From Micromonospora costi (GTDB lineage: Bacteria > Actinomycetota > Actinomycetes > Mycobacteriales > Micromonosporaceae), in contig NZ_RBAN01000001.1 of NCBI RefSeq assembly GCF_003626655.1, forward strand, positions 1,178,001 to 1,242,000: a DNA stretch of 64,000 nt, in the 5' to 3' direction. The position numbers and the translations under genes were made by a program. The stretch's first letter is position 1. Every line of letters begins with the position of its first letter. Positions 29,511 to 40,969 of this stretch are shown piece after piece. Under the pieces are notes generated by a model. The model was not told the DNA's origin. It saw only the letters and a program-made list of their open reading frames with translations, and did not search any database.

Positions 29511-30986
29511 TCACAGTGCCGGTGGGGTGAACGTGCCGACCGCGCTCTCCAGCGCGGCGGCGACCCGGTACATCCGGTCGTCGGCCATCGTCGGGGCCAT
29601 GACCTGCAGACCGACCGGCAGCCCGTCGGACAGACCGCACGGCACCGAGATGCCGGGGCCGCCGTACAGGTTCGTCGGGATGGTGAACAGGTCGGCGAGG
29701 TACATCTGGTACGGGTCGGAGGTGCGCGCGCCGATCGGGAACGCCACGAACGGGGTGGTCGGCGAGATCAACGCGTCCACCTGCTCGAACGCCGCCGTGA
29801 AGTCGCGGGTGATCAGCGTACGGACCTTCTGCGCCTGCCCGTAGTACGCGTCGTAGTAACCCGACGAGAGCGCGTACGTCCCGATCATGATGCGGCGCTT
29901 GACCTCCGGACCGAAGCCGGCCTCCCGGGTCAGCGACATGACCTCCTCCAGCGACCGGTTGCCGTCGTCGCCGACCCGCAGGCCGAACCGGACGCCGTCG
30001 AACCGGGCCAGGTTGGAGGAGCACTCGCTGGGCGCGATCAGGTAGTACGCCGGCAGCGCGTAGGTGAAGTGCGGGCAGGAGATCTCGACGATCTCCGCGC
30101 CCAGCTTGGTGAGCGTGTCGACCGTGTCCCGGAAGACCGCCATCACGCCGGGCTCGGCACCCTCGCCGGAGAACTCGGTCACGATGCCGAGCTTCACACC
30201 GGTCAGGTCACCACTCGCGCCCCGCTTCGCGGCGGCCACCACGTCCGGCACGGGCTGCGGGATGGACGTCGAGTCGCGGGGGTCGTGCCCGCCGATCGCC
30301 TCGTGCAGCAGCGCGGCGTCCAGCACCGTACGCGCGCACGGGCCGGGCGTGTCCAGCGACGAGGAGAACGCGACCAGCCCGTACCGGGAGGTGCCCCCGT
30401 ACGTCGGCTTCGCGCCCACGGTGCCGGTGACCGCGCCCGGCTGGCGGATCGACCCGCCGGTGTCCGAGCCGATCGCGAGCGGCGCCTCGTACGCGGCCAG
30501 CGCCGCCGAGCTGCCGCCGCCCGAGCCGCCCGGGATCCGGCTGAGGTCCCACGGGTTGCGCGACGGGCCGTACGCCGAGTACTCGGTGGAGGAGCCCATG
30601 GCGAACTCGTCCATGTTCGTCTTGCCGAGCATCACGGTGCCGGCCGCGCGCAGCCGCTCGACGATCGTCGCGTCGTACGGCGGGCGCCAGCCCTCCAGGA
30701 TCTTCGACCCGACGGTGGTCGGCACGCCCTTCGTGGCGAGCACGTCCTTCACGGCCACCGGCACGCCGGCCAGCGGACCGAGCGGCTCACCGGCGGCGCG
30801 GCGCTCGTCGACCGCGCGGGCCGCGGCCAGCGCACCCTCGGCGTCCACGTGCAGGAACGCGTGCACCCGGTCGTCGACCGCGGCGATGCGGTCGAGGTGG
30901 GCCTGGGTGACCTCCACGGCGGAGGTCTCCCCGCCGGCCACCAGGGCGGCGATCTCCACCGCGGTCTTCGTGGTCAGGTCGCTCAT
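29511..30986 (-). CDS. gatA: Glutamyl-tRNA(Gln) amidotransferase subunit A
   Basis: A 491-residue amidase subunit that hydrolyses glutamine and supplies ammonia for transamidation. The amidase-signature triad is complete: Lys80 in [12 protein letters not shown], cis-Ser155 in [11 protein letters not shown] and nucleophile Ser179 in [12 protein letters not shown]. The length is standard. It is the middle gene of gatCAB, 67 bases after gatC and 13 bases before gatB. Confidence 0.97.
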   Translation of the reverse strand: MSDLTTKTAVEIAALVAGGETSAVEVTQAHLDRIAAVDDRVHAFLHVDAEGALAAARAVDERRAAGEPLGPLAGVPVAVKDVLATKGVPTTVGSKILEGWRPPYDATIVERLRAAGTVMLGKTNMDEFAMGSSTEYSAYGPSRNPWDLSRIPGGSGGGSSAALAAYEAPLAIGSDTGGSIRQPGAVTGTVGAKPTYGGTSRYGLVAFSSSLDTPGPCARTVLDAALLHEAIGGHDPRDSTSIPQPVPDVVAAAKRGASGDLTGVKLGIVTEFSGEGAEPGVMAVFRDTVDTLTKLGAEIVEISCPHFTYALPAYYLIAPSECSSNLARFDGVRFGLRVGDDGNRSLEEVMSLTREAGFGPEVKRRIMIGTYALSSGYYDAYYGQAQKVRTLITRDFTAAFEQVDALISPTTPFVAFPIGARTSDPYQMYLADLFTIPTNLYGGPGISVPCGLSDGLPVGLQVMAPTMADDRMYRVAAALESAVGTFTPPAL

Positions 30987-31053
30987 GCCGCCGCCTCACT
31001 TCGCTCGCCGGCGCCTCGCGGCGACCGCGCGCTGATCCGCTCGCTGTGCCCGC

Positions 31054-31359
31054 TCATGACGCCAGGTCCTCGTTCAGGATCCGGGGGACGCGGAACCGCT
31101 GCTCCTCGACGTCGGGCGCGCCCGACAGCGCCTCCTCGGGGGTCAGGCACGGCGTCTCGACGTCCTCGCGGAGGACGTTCGTGAGCGGCACCGAGTGCGA
31201 GGTCGGCGGGATGTCCGCGGCGGCGACCGTGCCGACCTGGGCCACCGCCTGGAGGATCACGTCGAGCTGGCCGGCGAACGTGTCCAGCTCCTCCTCGGTG
31301 ACGGCGAGCCGCGACAGGCGCGCGAGATGCGCGACCTCCTCGCGGGAGATGGCGGCCAT
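31054..31359 (-). CDS. gatC: Glutamyl-tRNA(Gln) amidotransferase subunit C
   Basis: A 101-residue helper that wraps GatA and stabilises the complex. It begins [20 protein letters not shown] with the typical helix and [13 protein letters not shown] motif, then the extended arm [11 protein letters not shown] and [10 protein letters not shown] at the end. The ATG at 31359 has GAAGGGG as ribosome-binding site; an upstream in-frame start at 31407 has no support. A TAGACT hexamer (31443-31448, minus strand) about 84 bases upstream could be its -10 element. Confidence 0.95.
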   Translation of the reverse strand: MAAISREEVAHLARLSRLAVTEEELDTFAGQLDVILQAVAQVGTVAAADIPPTSHSVPLTNVLREDVETPCLTPEEALSGAPDVEEQRFRVPRILNEDLAS

Positions 31360-31562
31360 CGGTGCCCCCTTCGTGACGGTCCTGTGTCCGGCCGGTGTGC
31401 CGACCACGCGGCAATACTGAGTGACGCGCGGTGACCGGAGCGAGTCTATTGTTCCGCGCCGGCCGGCCGCCCCCGACTCCCCCTCGCCCCGCCGGTCGGC
31501 GTGCGTGCCGGCGCGTCCCGGTCCGGCGCGTCGCCGTCGCCGCGGCGGGCCGGTCAGCGCGT

Positions 31563-31620
31563 GCCGGTCAGCGTGCGGGCCGGCGGCGGGCGCGCGGGCC
31601 GGTCAGCGTGCGGGCCGGCG
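31563..31620. repeat. 23-base direct repeat at the 3' end of the GGDEF-EAL gene
   Basis: Positions 31563-31585 and 31598-31620 are identical over 23 bases, 35 bases apart. The second copy contains the stop codon and last codons (RRRPAR-stop) of the 31,603 gene; the first copy lies just downstream of it. A partial third copy (GCCGGTCAGCG) is at 31549. This indicates a duplication of the gene's 3' end. Confidence 0.7.
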
Positions 31621-34611
31621 ACGCGTGTCCGGGTCGGGGCCGCCCGTGGGACGCACCGGGCGGTACCGGGCCAGCCAGGCGACCAGCTCCTCGGCCGGCA
31701 TCGGCCGGGCGTAGAACCAGCCCTGGGCGGCGTCGCAGCCGGCCGCGTGCAGCATCCGCCAGGTGCGCTCGTCCTCGACGCCCTCGGCGACCACCCGCAG
31801 GCCGAGCGCGCCGGCCAGCTCGATCATCGACCGGACGATCGCGGCGTCGTCGGCGTCCTCGGCCATCCCGAGGACGAAGCTGCGGTCCACCTTGACCTCG
31901 GACAGCGGCAGGCGGCGCAGGTGTTGCAGCGACGAGTACCCGGTGCCGAAGTCGTCCAGGGAGATGGCCACCCCGATCCGGTGCAGGCGGGAGATGGTGG
32001 CCAGCACCCGCCGCGGGTCGGCCATCAACGCCCCCTCGGTGATCTCCAGCTGCAACCGCTCGGGCGGTACGCCGTACCGGGCCAGCCGGTCGGCGATCTG
32101 GTCGGCGATCTCACCCGTGTGCAGGTCGCGCACGCTCACGTTGAGCGCGGCCCGCAGCCCGACGCCGGCGGCCGACCACTTGGCCAGCTGTTCCACCACG
32201 TCGTCGACCACCCGCCGGGTGAGCAGCCGCATCACGGCACTCTGTTCGGCGACCCGGATCAGCTCCTCCGGGTCGACCATCCCGCGCCGCGGGTGCCGCC
32301 AGCGCAGCAGCGCCTCCACGCCCACCACCTCACCGGTCGCGATGGCGATCTGCGGCTGGTAGTACATGGTGATCTCGCCGACGTCGGGGTCCGCGTCGGC
32401 CCCCCGCTCGCCCGACCGTCTCCGGGGCTGGCGGACCGCCCGGAGCGGGTCCGCCCCGGGCACCGGGACGCCGACGCCCGCGACCGGCCCGGACACGGCA
32501 CCGGGCACCGCGGCCTCGCCCGGCTCGACCGGTCCGAGCGGTGATCCGCCCTCGGCCGCGCGCGCAGCGTCGCTCCGGTCGGGCGCGTCGGTCGTCGGGC
32601 CGGCCGCCGCCGCGGGCGGGCCGGTCACCGGGCCGGCTGACGCCTCCGGCGGGCCGGTCACCGGGTCGGCTGGCGCCGCAGGCGGGTCGGTCACCGGGTC
32701 GGCTGGCGCCGCAGGCGGGTCGGTCACCGGGTCGGTCGCCGCCGCGGGCCGGTCAGTCGCCGGGCCGGCGTTCGGGCCGCGGGTGCCCGCGCCGGCCGCC
32801 CGATGCGCGGGGCCGGCGGTAGCGCCGCCGGCCGGACCGGGCGCCGCGCCCCCCGTGGCGCCGGCGGCCGGGCCACGGCCGTTGACGGGCCGCCGGTCGA
32901 TGACCGAGCCCCGGTCGACCACCGCCGCCCCGGGACGCCCGGCCCGGCGGCGGACCGGGTCGGCGCCGGCCACGATCCGGCTGATCAGCTCGTCGTCGGG
33001 CACCTGCGCCGGACGCCGGCCCCGGCGGCGGGTCCACCACCGGCCGGTCCGGCTGCGCGTTCCGGCGGGTACCGCGAGCCCCGGACCGTCCCCGGCGGCC
33101 TCGCCGGGGACGCCGAGAGTCGCGCCGTCCCCGCCGCGCGTGCCGCCGTCGAGGAGGCCGGGCTCCCCCGCGTCGGGACCCGGCCGGCCGTTCGCCGCAC
33201 CGGCGCTCACCGCCGGGCCGCTCGCCGCCGATCCGCTTGCCGCCGCGCCGGCTACCGCCGCGCCGCTCGCCGGCCGGTCGTAGTCGGCCGGGTCGTCGGC
33301 GGTGCCGCCCGTCTCGAGGACGCGGCGCAGGTCGGCCAGCAGGCCGAGCCGCTCGGCGGAGTTGTGGTCGGACTCGGCGGCGTACACGGCCACGGTGTCG
33401 TTGCGGTGCTTCGCGTCGTACATGGCGACGTCGGCGTGGCGCATGAGGGTGGCGAAGTCCTCGCCGTGCTCGGGGAACAGCGCGATGCCGATCGACCCGC
33501 CGACGTCCAGCGGCAGCCCGTCCAGCGGCACGGGCTCGGCGAGCGTACCGACCACCCGGTCGGCCAGCTCGCGGGCCTCGGCGACGTCCGTGAGCCCGGT
33601 CATCACGATCGCGAACTCGTCACCACCGAGCCGCGCCACCATCTCCCGGCCGGCGACCAACGCGGTCAGGCGCTGGCTGACCTCCACCAGCAGCCGGTCC
33701 CCCACCGCGTGCCCGAGGGCGTCGTTGACGTTCTTGAACCGGTCCAGGTCGATCAGCAGCAGCGCCAGGTGACCGTCGGGCTCGCCCCGAGCCGCGCGTT
33801 CGGCGTGCAGGTGCACCTGCTCCGCGACCTCGGCGAGCAGCGCCTTGCGGTTCGGCAGGCCGGTGAGCGGGTCCAGGGAGGCCAACTGCTGCTGCTCGAC
33901 GGTGAGCCGGGCCATCCGGTAGACGGCGAAGAGGGGCACCAGCACCAGCGGGATCAGCGCCGCGCTCGTCCGGGCCGCGGCCACGAGCACCGGTGCGAGC
34001 AGCAGCAGCGACCCGGTGGAGAGCAACTCGAAGCCGAGACCCTGCCGGAAGCTCGGCCACCACCGGTCCCCGAAGCGCAGCCGCACGGCCATGCTCACCA
34101 GCAGGTAGTTGACCAGGAACCAGGCCACCGTGGCGCCGCCGACCGCCGCCACGTCCGAGCCGTGGAGCGCGCCGTCGGGAAAGACGGTGCCGGGCCCGAG
34201 CCGGGTGATGCCGTACGCGGCGGCGAGGGCGCAGGCGTACTGGCCGACGTTGAACGCCGTCCGCCAGGCGGCGTGCCGCAGCCGCCAACCGGAGACCACC
34301 ACGGCGATCGCCTGCACCGCCACCGCCGGACCGAGCCCCCAGCCGAGGAGGATCGCGAAGGTGAAGCAGGTGGACGGGAAGACCGCCGAGGACTGCCGCC
34401 GGCCCGGTGGCACGAAGGGGCGGGCGTCGCACACCACCGCGAGCGCGGCCATCGTCCAGAACGCCACCGGAAGCCGGGGCACCTGCTCGGGCAGCGTCGC
34501 CAGTGGACCGGCGGCCACGAGCACCGCCAGGGCCAGGACGGCCGCGATGAAGGCGCTGAACGGCGCCACCCGCCCGGGCGGGACGACGTTGCGCGGGTCG
34601 GCGACCTCCAT
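31603..34611 (-). CDS. Membrane GGDEF-EAL protein with long repetitive linker
   Basis: A 1,002-residue protein: six or more hydrophobic segments (residues 15-230), a GGDEF domain (DPLTGLPNRKALL near 245, RLGGDEFAIV near 330), an Ala/Pro/Gly-rich linker of about 290 residues, and an EAL domain from about residue 745. All EAL catalytic residues are present: VEALLRW near 764, ALNVSVRDL, LEITE, SLDDFGTGYSSL, EVKVD, VAEGVE and Q in CDAAQGW. Both activities look possible. The linker holds five imperfect 11-residue repeats, unlike any usual family member. ATG 34611 follows GGAGGTGTG. It lies between ligA and gatC, a position I recall for SCO5495 in S. coelicolor. Confidence 0.9.
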   Translation of the reverse strand: MEVADPRNVVPPGRVAPFSAFIAAVLALAVLVAAGPLATLPEQVPRLPVAFWTMAALAVVCDARPFVPPGRRQSSAVFPSTCFTFAILLGWGLGPAVAVQAIAVVVSGWRLRHAAWRTAFNVGQYACALAAAYGITRLGPGTVFPDGALHGSDVAAVGGATVAWFLVNYLLVSMAVRLRFGDRWWPSFRQGLGFELLSTGSLLLLAPVLVAAARTSAALIPLVLVPLFAVYRMARLTVEQQQLASLDPLTGLPNRKALLAEVAEQVHLHAERAARGEPDGHLALLLIDLDRFKNVNDALGHAVGDRLLVEVSQRLTALVAGREMVARLGGDEFAIVMTGLTDVAEARELADRVVGTLAEPVPLDGLPLDVGGSIGIALFPEHGEDFATLMRHADVAMYDAKHRNDTVAVYAAESDHNSAERLGLLADLRRVLETGGTADDPADYDRPASGAAVAGAAASGSAASGPAVSAGAANGRPGPDAGEPGLLDGGTRGGDGATLGVPGEAAGDGPGLAVPAGTRSRTGRWWTRRRGRRPAQVPDDELISRIVAGADPVRRRAGRPGAAVVDRGSVIDRRPVNGRGPAAGATGGAAPGPAGGATAGPAHRAAGAGTRGPNAGPATDRPAAATDPVTDPPAAPADPVTDPPAAPADPVTGPPEASAGPVTGPPAAAAGPTTDAPDRSDAARAAEGGSPLGPVEPGEAAVPGAVSGPVAGVGVPVPGADPLRAVRQPRRRSGERGADADPDVGEITMYYQPQIAIATGEVVGVEALLRWRHPRRGMVDPEELIRVAEQSAVMRLLTRRVVDDVVEQLAKWSAAGVGLRAALNVSVRDLHTGEIADQIADRLARYGVPPERLQLEITEGALMADPRRVLATISRLHRIGVAISLDDFGTGYSSLQHLRRLPLSEVKVDRSFVLGMAEDADDAAIVRSMIELAGALGLRVVAEGVEDERTWRMLHAAGCDAAQGWFYARPMPAEELVAWLARYRPVRPTGGPDPDTRRRPAR
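32596..32760. repeat. 33-bp minisatellite inside the GGDEF-EAL linker
   Basis: Five tandem 33-base units start at 32596, 32629, 32662, 32695 and 32728. Units three and four are identical; units one, two and five have diverged. Each unit keeps the reading frame and encodes an 11-residue Pro/Ala-rich repeat of the type DPVTDPPAAPA on the minus strand. Confidence 0.85.
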
Positions 34612-34813
34612 CACACCTCCCGGACAACGGTCGGCGTGCCCGTTCACACGCCGTGCACCAATGAAACGCCCTCGGTGCCGTCGTTCCCGGTATGACAGTC
34701 ACGAATCGGTCGTAGTCGTAATTAACTTGGTATACGCCCCAGCGGGCGCGGACCTCCGCGATCGGCCGGCGTGGACCCGCGCCGGGATCGACACCGGATC
34801 GGCGGGACGGTGG

Positions 34814-36985
<2,172 letters not shown>

Positions 36986-37094
36986 TCACGCTACCTGGGC
37001 GACCGTATCCGGCAGGTGCGACAAGCCGCCTCCCCACCCGCACCGCCCCCGCCCGCACACGCCGCCCCCGCCGCCCGGCCGCCACCGGCTCCCG

Positions 37095-37152
37095 GTGATC
37101 AAGAGGTTTGCGTCACCAAGTGCCCCGTCCGTGACGCAAAACTCTTGATCAC
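37095..37152. repeat. Intergenic GATC palindrome, element B
   Basis: A 22-base inverted repeat with one mismatch (37095-37116 with 37131-37152) and a 14-base spacer. The arm starts GTGATCAAGAGGTTTGCG and shares the YGATCWWGMRGTTT core with elements A and C. It lies in the 244-base gap between the ADP-ribosylglycohydrolase stop and the ligA start, both read leftwards, next to a C-rich stretch (37020-37090). Confidence 0.85.
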
Positions 37153-37211
37153 GAGCGAAAAGGCCGGTGAAAGGCCGGCGGAACGCGGGCGCCCGCGGGC
37201 GGGAGGCCGGG

Positions 37212-38216
37212 TCAGGTGGTCAGGGCGGTCAGCTGGTCGGCGTACTCGATGCGGGTGGCCCAGTCGGCGGGCCAGGCGGCCAGGCCGGCGGCCGCGCCCA
37301 CGAAGGCGCCGGCCAGCGCGGCGATCGAGTCGGAGTCGCCCGCCGTGGTGGCGCCCCGGGCCAGCGCGCCGACCGGGTCGTCGGCGTGCCGCACCGCGCA
37401 GTAGAGGGCGGTGACCAGCGCCTCCTCGGCCACCCAGCCCTCACCGGTGAGCCGGCACGGGTCGCCGCCGTCGTCGGGCCGGGCCAGCGCGTCGGCCAGC
37501 CGGCCCAGCGCGTCGAGGCACTCGTCCCAGCCCTGGGCCATGAACTCCCCCGGCGTCATCCCGCCGGGGCGTTGCCACAGGTCGCCGAGCCAGTCCGCCC
37601 GGTACACCCGCCGCTGCTCACGGGCCCGGTCGGCGAGCAGGCCGGGCAGCTCACCGAGCGCGGCGCCGTCGCGGAGCAGCCGCACCGCGTACGCGGTCAG
37701 CTCGCTGGCGGCGAGCCCGGTCGGGTGGCCGTGGGTCAGGCCGGCCTGGAGCTGGGCCAGCCCCGCGAGAGTGTCCAGGTCGACGTCGAGCAGCCCGACG
37801 GGGGTGACGCGCATGTTCGCCCCGCAGCCCTTCGAGCCGGCCACGGTGGCCTCCTGCCAGCGCAGCCCGCGGGCGAGGCCCGCGCAGGCCCGCAGGCAGG
37901 TCACGCCCGGCGCCCGGTCGTTGTCGGGGCTCGACGCCCAGTCGAGGAAGCGCCGGCGCAGGCGCGGCTCCACGGCCTCCGGCGCCAGGGCCGGGGCCTC
38001 GCGCAGCGCCCAGGCGACCGCCAGGGCCATCTGCGTGTCGTCGGTGACCAGCGCCGGATCGCCGACGAGGTCACGGGGGCCGGCCGGCCCGTACCGGCGC
38101 ACGATCTCGGCGACCGGCAGGAACTCGGTCTCCTTGCCGAGGGCGTCGCCATAGGCGAGACCGAACAGCGAACCGGCGGCACGGTGGGGCGGGGCGTCGA
38201 TCACTCGTGTGATCAT
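37212..38216 (-). CDS. ADP-ribosylglycohydrolase family protein
   Basis: A 334-residue protein of the DraG/ARH fold, which removes ADP-ribose from proteins, nucleic acids or small molecules with a binuclear magnesium centre. Seen: GSLFGLAYGDALG near residue 15, the metal-binding VTDDTQMALAVA near 58, GCGANMRVTPVGL near 130 and the C-terminal TTAGDSDSIAALAGAFVGA motif near 285, which supplies the other metal ligands. The motifs appear intact, so it is probably active; the target is unknown and no ADP-ribosyltransferase gene is present in the window. It lies downstream of the VOC gene and upstream of ligA in one direction. Confidence 0.88.
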   Translation of the reverse strand: MITRVIDAPPHRAAGSLFGLAYGDALGKETEFLPVAEIVRRYGPAGPRDLVGDPALVTDDTQMALAVAWALREAPALAPEAVEPRLRRRFLDWASSPDNDRAPGVTCLRACAGLARGLRWQEATVAGSKGCGANMRVTPVGLLDVDLDTLAGLAQLQAGLTHGHPTGLAASELTAYAVRLLRDGAALGELPGLLADRAREQRRVYRADWLGDLWQRPGGMTPGEFMAQGWDECLDALGRLADALARPDDGGDPCRLTGEGWVAEEALVTALYCAVRHADDPVGALARGATTAGDSDSIAALAGAFVGAAAGLAAWPADWATRIEYADQLTALTT

Positions 38217-38246
38217 GCCGGCCGGCCGCCGCCGGCACCACCGCCG

Positions 38247-38624
38247 TCAGTCCCAGCAGAGGCAGAACGGGTGGCCGGCCGGGTCGGCGTACACCCGGAA
38301 GCCCTCACCCTCGCCGGGCAGCCGCCGGGCGCCGAGGGCGAGCGCCGCCTTCTCGGCGGACTCGATGTCGTCGACCGTGACGTCCAGGTGGAACTGCTGG
38401 GGTCGCTCCGGGTCGGGCCAGGACGGCGGCCGGAGGTTGAGCGCCTTCTGGAACGCGATGCGCGGCTGGTGCCCGGGCGGCCCGCCGAGGACCACCCACT
38501 CGTCGCCGTCGGAGTTGGACTCGATCACGTCGAGGCCGAGCAGCTCCGCGTAGAACGCGGCCAGAGCCCGCGGATCCGGGCAGTCGATCACCGTCGAACG
38601 CAGCTGTCCAATCATGCCCGTCAT
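38247..38624 (-). CDS. VOC (glyoxalase/bleomycin-resistance fold) protein
   Basis: A 125-residue single-module-pair VOC protein. It shows the two beta-alpha-beta modules: QLRSTVIDCPDPRALAAFYAELLGL at the start and QQFHLDVTVDDIESAEKAALALGARRL from about residue 74, ending in the usual YADPAGHPFCLCW. Members include glyoxalases, dioxygenases and antibiotic-binding proteins; the sequence alone does not tell which. The close of the protein (DPAGHPFCL) is the pattern of the many actinobacterial glyoxalase-like proteins. Start ATG 38624 or the internal ATG 38615 are both possible. Confidence 0.85.
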   Translation of the reverse strand: MTGMIGQLRSTVIDCPDPRALAAFYAELLGLDVIESNSDGDEWVVLGGPPGHQPRIAFQKALNLRPPSWPDPERPQQFHLDVTVDDIESAEKAALALGARRLPGEGEGFRVYADPAGHPFCLCWD

Positions 38625-38651
38625 CCTGCCCCCGCCGTACGACGGAAAACC

Positions 38652-39656
38652 TCACTCCTCGGCGAGCCGCCGCCCGGCGTCGCGGCACGCCGTGAGCACG
38701 GCCCGGGCGTAGTCGACGGTGGCGCCGGCCAGCCCGCAGGCCGGGGTGACCACGACCTGCCGCGGCAGGCGGGCACGGGGAAAGCCCAGGCGGTCCCAGA
38801 GCGTGCGTACCTGATCGGCCACCTGGGCCGAGGTCGGCGCGCGACCGGTCGACGGAGGTCGCGTGGGCGCGGCGCCGGCCAGCAGCCCGAGCCCCGCGTC
38901 GATCACCTCGCCGAGCGGGTCGAGGTCGGTCACCAGCGACAGGTCGAGGGCGACCCCGACGGCCCCCGTGGTGCGGATCAGCTCCAGCGGCACGTCCGGC
39001 GCGCAGCAGTGCACGACCGTCGGCACCCCGACCGTCTCGATGAGCGCGCGCAGCACGGTCGCGACGATGCCGGACTCCGCGGCCGGGTACGTGCCGAGCC
39101 CGCTCTCGGTGGGCACCCGCCCGGCGAGCACGGCCGGCAACGACGGCTCGTCGAGCTGGAGCAGCACGGACGCGCGGGGCAGCCGCCGGGTCACCGCCGC
39201 CACGTGGTCCCGGAGCCCTTCGGCGAGGGAACCGGCCAGGTCGCGGACCGCGCCCGGATCCCGCAGGAGCCGGCCGCCGATCGGCAGTTCCACGGCGGCG
39301 GCCAGCGTGAACGGCCCCCCGGCCTGCACCTTGACCGGCCCCGCATACCCCTCGGCCTGCTCGGCGAGCTGGTCGAGATCGCGTTCCATGAGGTCCCGGG
39401 CTCGGCGCAGGTCACGCCCGGGCCGTGGGGCGATCCGCCAGCGGGCCGCGTACAGCTCCACGGGCAGCTCGACCAGCAGGCCGGCCGTGCGGCCGATCAG
39501 GTCGGCGCCCGGGCCCCGGGCCGGCAGCTCCGGCAGGTGGGGCAGGGCGGGAAGCTCACCGAGGACGATCCGCTGCGCCTCGGCGATGTCGGTGCCGGGC
39601 AGGGATCCGATGCCGGTCGCCGCGCCGGCCGGCCACGGCCACGCCTGATCTGTCAC
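38652..39656 (-). CDS. MetE C-terminal-like (cobalamin-independent methionine synthase fold) protein
   Basis: A 334-residue protein of the UROD/MetE barrel superfamily. Seen: ATGIGSLPGTD at the start, KVQAGGPFTLA near 110, QLDEPSLPAVL near 165, VVHCCAPDVP near 213 and TPACGLAGATVDYA near 305. In MetE the last barrel domain binds zinc through His-x-Cys, Glu and Cys; the HCC, DEP and PACG segments fit that zinc site, so it may transfer a methyl group to homocysteine or another thiol. It is half the size of full MetE and lacks the N-terminal barrel. TACCCT ends six bases before the GTG start (39656). Adjacent to mnmA and nifS in many actinomycetes, by recollection. Confidence 0.75.
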   Translation of the reverse strand: MTDQAWPWPAGAATGIGSLPGTDIAEAQRIVLGELPALPHLPELPARGPGADLIGRTAGLLVELPVELYAARWRIAPRPGRDLRRARDLMERDLDQLAEQAEGYAGPVKVQAGGPFTLAAAVELPIGGRLLRDPGAVRDLAGSLAEGLRDHVAAVTRRLPRASVLLQLDEPSLPAVLAGRVPTESGLGTYPAAESGIVATVLRALIETVGVPTVVHCCAPDVPLELIRTTGAVGVALDLSLVTDLDPLGEVIDAGLGLLAGAAPTRPPSTGRAPTSAQVADQVRTLWDRLGFPRARLPRQVVVTPACGLAGATVDYARAVLTACRDAGRRLAEE

Positions 39657-39707
39657 GGCCGAAGGGTATCCGGTGCGGAAGCGACCCTGCCGGGGCGTTC
39701 GCCGCGT

Positions 39708-40781
39708 TCAGCCGGCGATGGTGGCAGAACCGAGGACCACGTCACCGGCCGGGTCCGGCCGGTACGCCACCACGGCCTGCCCGGCCGCGACGCCCCGGAC
39801 CGGACGGCGCAGCTCGGCGTGCAGCGTGTCGCCGTCGAGCGCGACGGTGGCGGGCACCACGTCGCCGTGCGCGCGCAACTGGACCTCGCACTCGACCGGC
39901 GCCTCGGGGCGCGGGCCGCCCGTCCACACCGGCCGCTCGCCCCGGACGCGGGACACCTCCAGCGCCTCGGCGGGGCCCACGGTCACGGTGTTGGTCTTCG
40001 GCGTGATGGAGAGCACGTAGCGCGGCCGGCCGTCCGGCGCGGGCCGGTCCAGGTGCAGGCCGCGGCGCTGGCCGACGGTGTAGGCGTACGCACCGGCGTG
40101 GGTGCCGACCACGGCGCCGGTCGACGCGTCGACGACCTCGCCCGGCTGCTCGCCCAGCCGCTGGGCGAGGAACCGCCGCGTGTCCCCGTCGGCGATGAAG
40201 CAGATGTCGTGCGAGTCGGGCTTGTCGGCGACCGCCAGGCCGCGGCGGGCCGCCTCGGCCCGCACCTCCGCCTTGGTCGAGTCGCCGAGCGGGAAGATCG
40301 ACCGGCTCAGCTGCTCGCGGGTGAGCACCGCGAGGACGTACGACTGGTCCTTGGCCACGTCGACGCTGCGCCGCAGCAGGCCGTCGGCACCGAGCCGGGC
40401 ATGGTGGCCGGTGACCACCGCGTCGAAGCCCAGGGCCACGGCCCGGTCCAGCACCGCGGCGAACTTGATCTTCTCGTTGCAGCGGAGGCAGGGATTCGGC
40501 GTACGCCCCGCCGCGTACTCGGCCACGAAGTCGTCGACCACGTCCTCGTGGAAGCGGTCGGCCATGTCCCAGACGTAGAAGGGGATGCCGATCACGTCGG
40601 CGGCGCGGCGGGCGTCCCGGGAGTCTTCCAGGGTGCAGCAGCCGCGGGCGCCGGTGCGGTACGTCTGCGGGTTGCGGGCCAGCGCCAGGTGCACCCCGGT
40701 CACGTCGTGCCCGGCCTCCACCGCGCGCGCCGCCGCCACGGCGGAGTCCACCCCGCCGGACATTGCCGCCAGAACCCTCAC
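39708..40781 (-). CDS. mnmA: tRNA-specific 2-thiouridylase
   Basis: A 357-residue enzyme that adds sulfur to the wobble uridine (s2U34) of Lys, Glu and Gln tRNAs using ATP. The PP-loop SGGVDS is at residues 8-13; the catalytic cysteines lie in [14 protein letters not shown] near residue 100 and [11 protein letters not shown] near 195, and the substrate region [10 protein letters not shown] is intact. The C-terminal beta-barrel ends near 357. It begins at a GTG (40781) with AAGGGAG upstream. It stands 188 bases after the cysteine desulfurase gene, the natural sulfur donor, with palindrome C between them. Confidence 0.96.
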   Translation of the reverse strand: MRVLAAMSGGVDSAVAAARAVEAGHDVTGVHLALARNPQTYRTGARGCCTLEDSRDARRAADVIGIPFYVWDMADRFHEDVVDDFVAEYAAGRTPNPCLRCNEKIKFAAVLDRAVALGFDAVVTGHHARLGADGLLRRSVDVAKDQSYVLAVLTREQLSRSIFPLGDSTKAEVRAEAARRGLAVADKPDSHDICFIADGDTRRFLAQRLGEQPGEVVDASTGAVVGTHAGAYAYTVGQRRGLHLDRPAPDGRPRYVLSITPKTNTVTVGPAEALEVSRVRGERPVWTGGPRPEAPVECEVQLRAHGDVVPATVALDGDTLHAELRRPVRGVAAGQAVVAYRPDPAGDVVLGSATIAG

Positions 40782-40860
40782 CAGCCCGCTCCCTTCGCCC
40801 CCTCAACCCTAACCACCCCACCCAGGCTGCCCCGAGCTCCCCGCGGCCTCACCACCGACC

Positions 40861-40937
40861 CCCGCGATCTTGCAGTTTCTGCCCCGGCAAAGGCCACAAA
40901 AGCCGCGAATGAGGGGCACAAAGTGCAAGATCGCGGG
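40861..40937. repeat. Intergenic GATC palindrome, element C
   Basis: A 25-base inverted repeat with two mismatches (40861-40885 with 40913-40937) and a 27-base spacer that has its own small GGC/GCC dyad. The arm begins CCCGCGATCTTGCAGTTT. The core CGATC[A/T]TGCAGTT is shared with element A. It lies between nifS and mnmA. The nifS stop lies 33 bases away, within TAACCCGCCCCGCCCC, the same string that ends the gene to the left of element A. Confidence 0.85.
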
Positions 40938-40969
40938 AGATCCCCCGCGGGCCCGGGGGGCGGGGCGGG

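Noticed and set aside
32596..32760. CRISPR-like array from the regular 33-base repeats
   Set aside because: Units are contiguous with no spacers, keep the reading frame of the linker, and no cas gene is present.
34700..34735. AT-rich patch upstream of the third GGDEF-EAL gene as a special sigma-factor promoter
   Set aside because: Spacing of the TTAA and CCGATT strings does not fit the WhiG/FliA consensus, and no other promoter could be fixed by eye.
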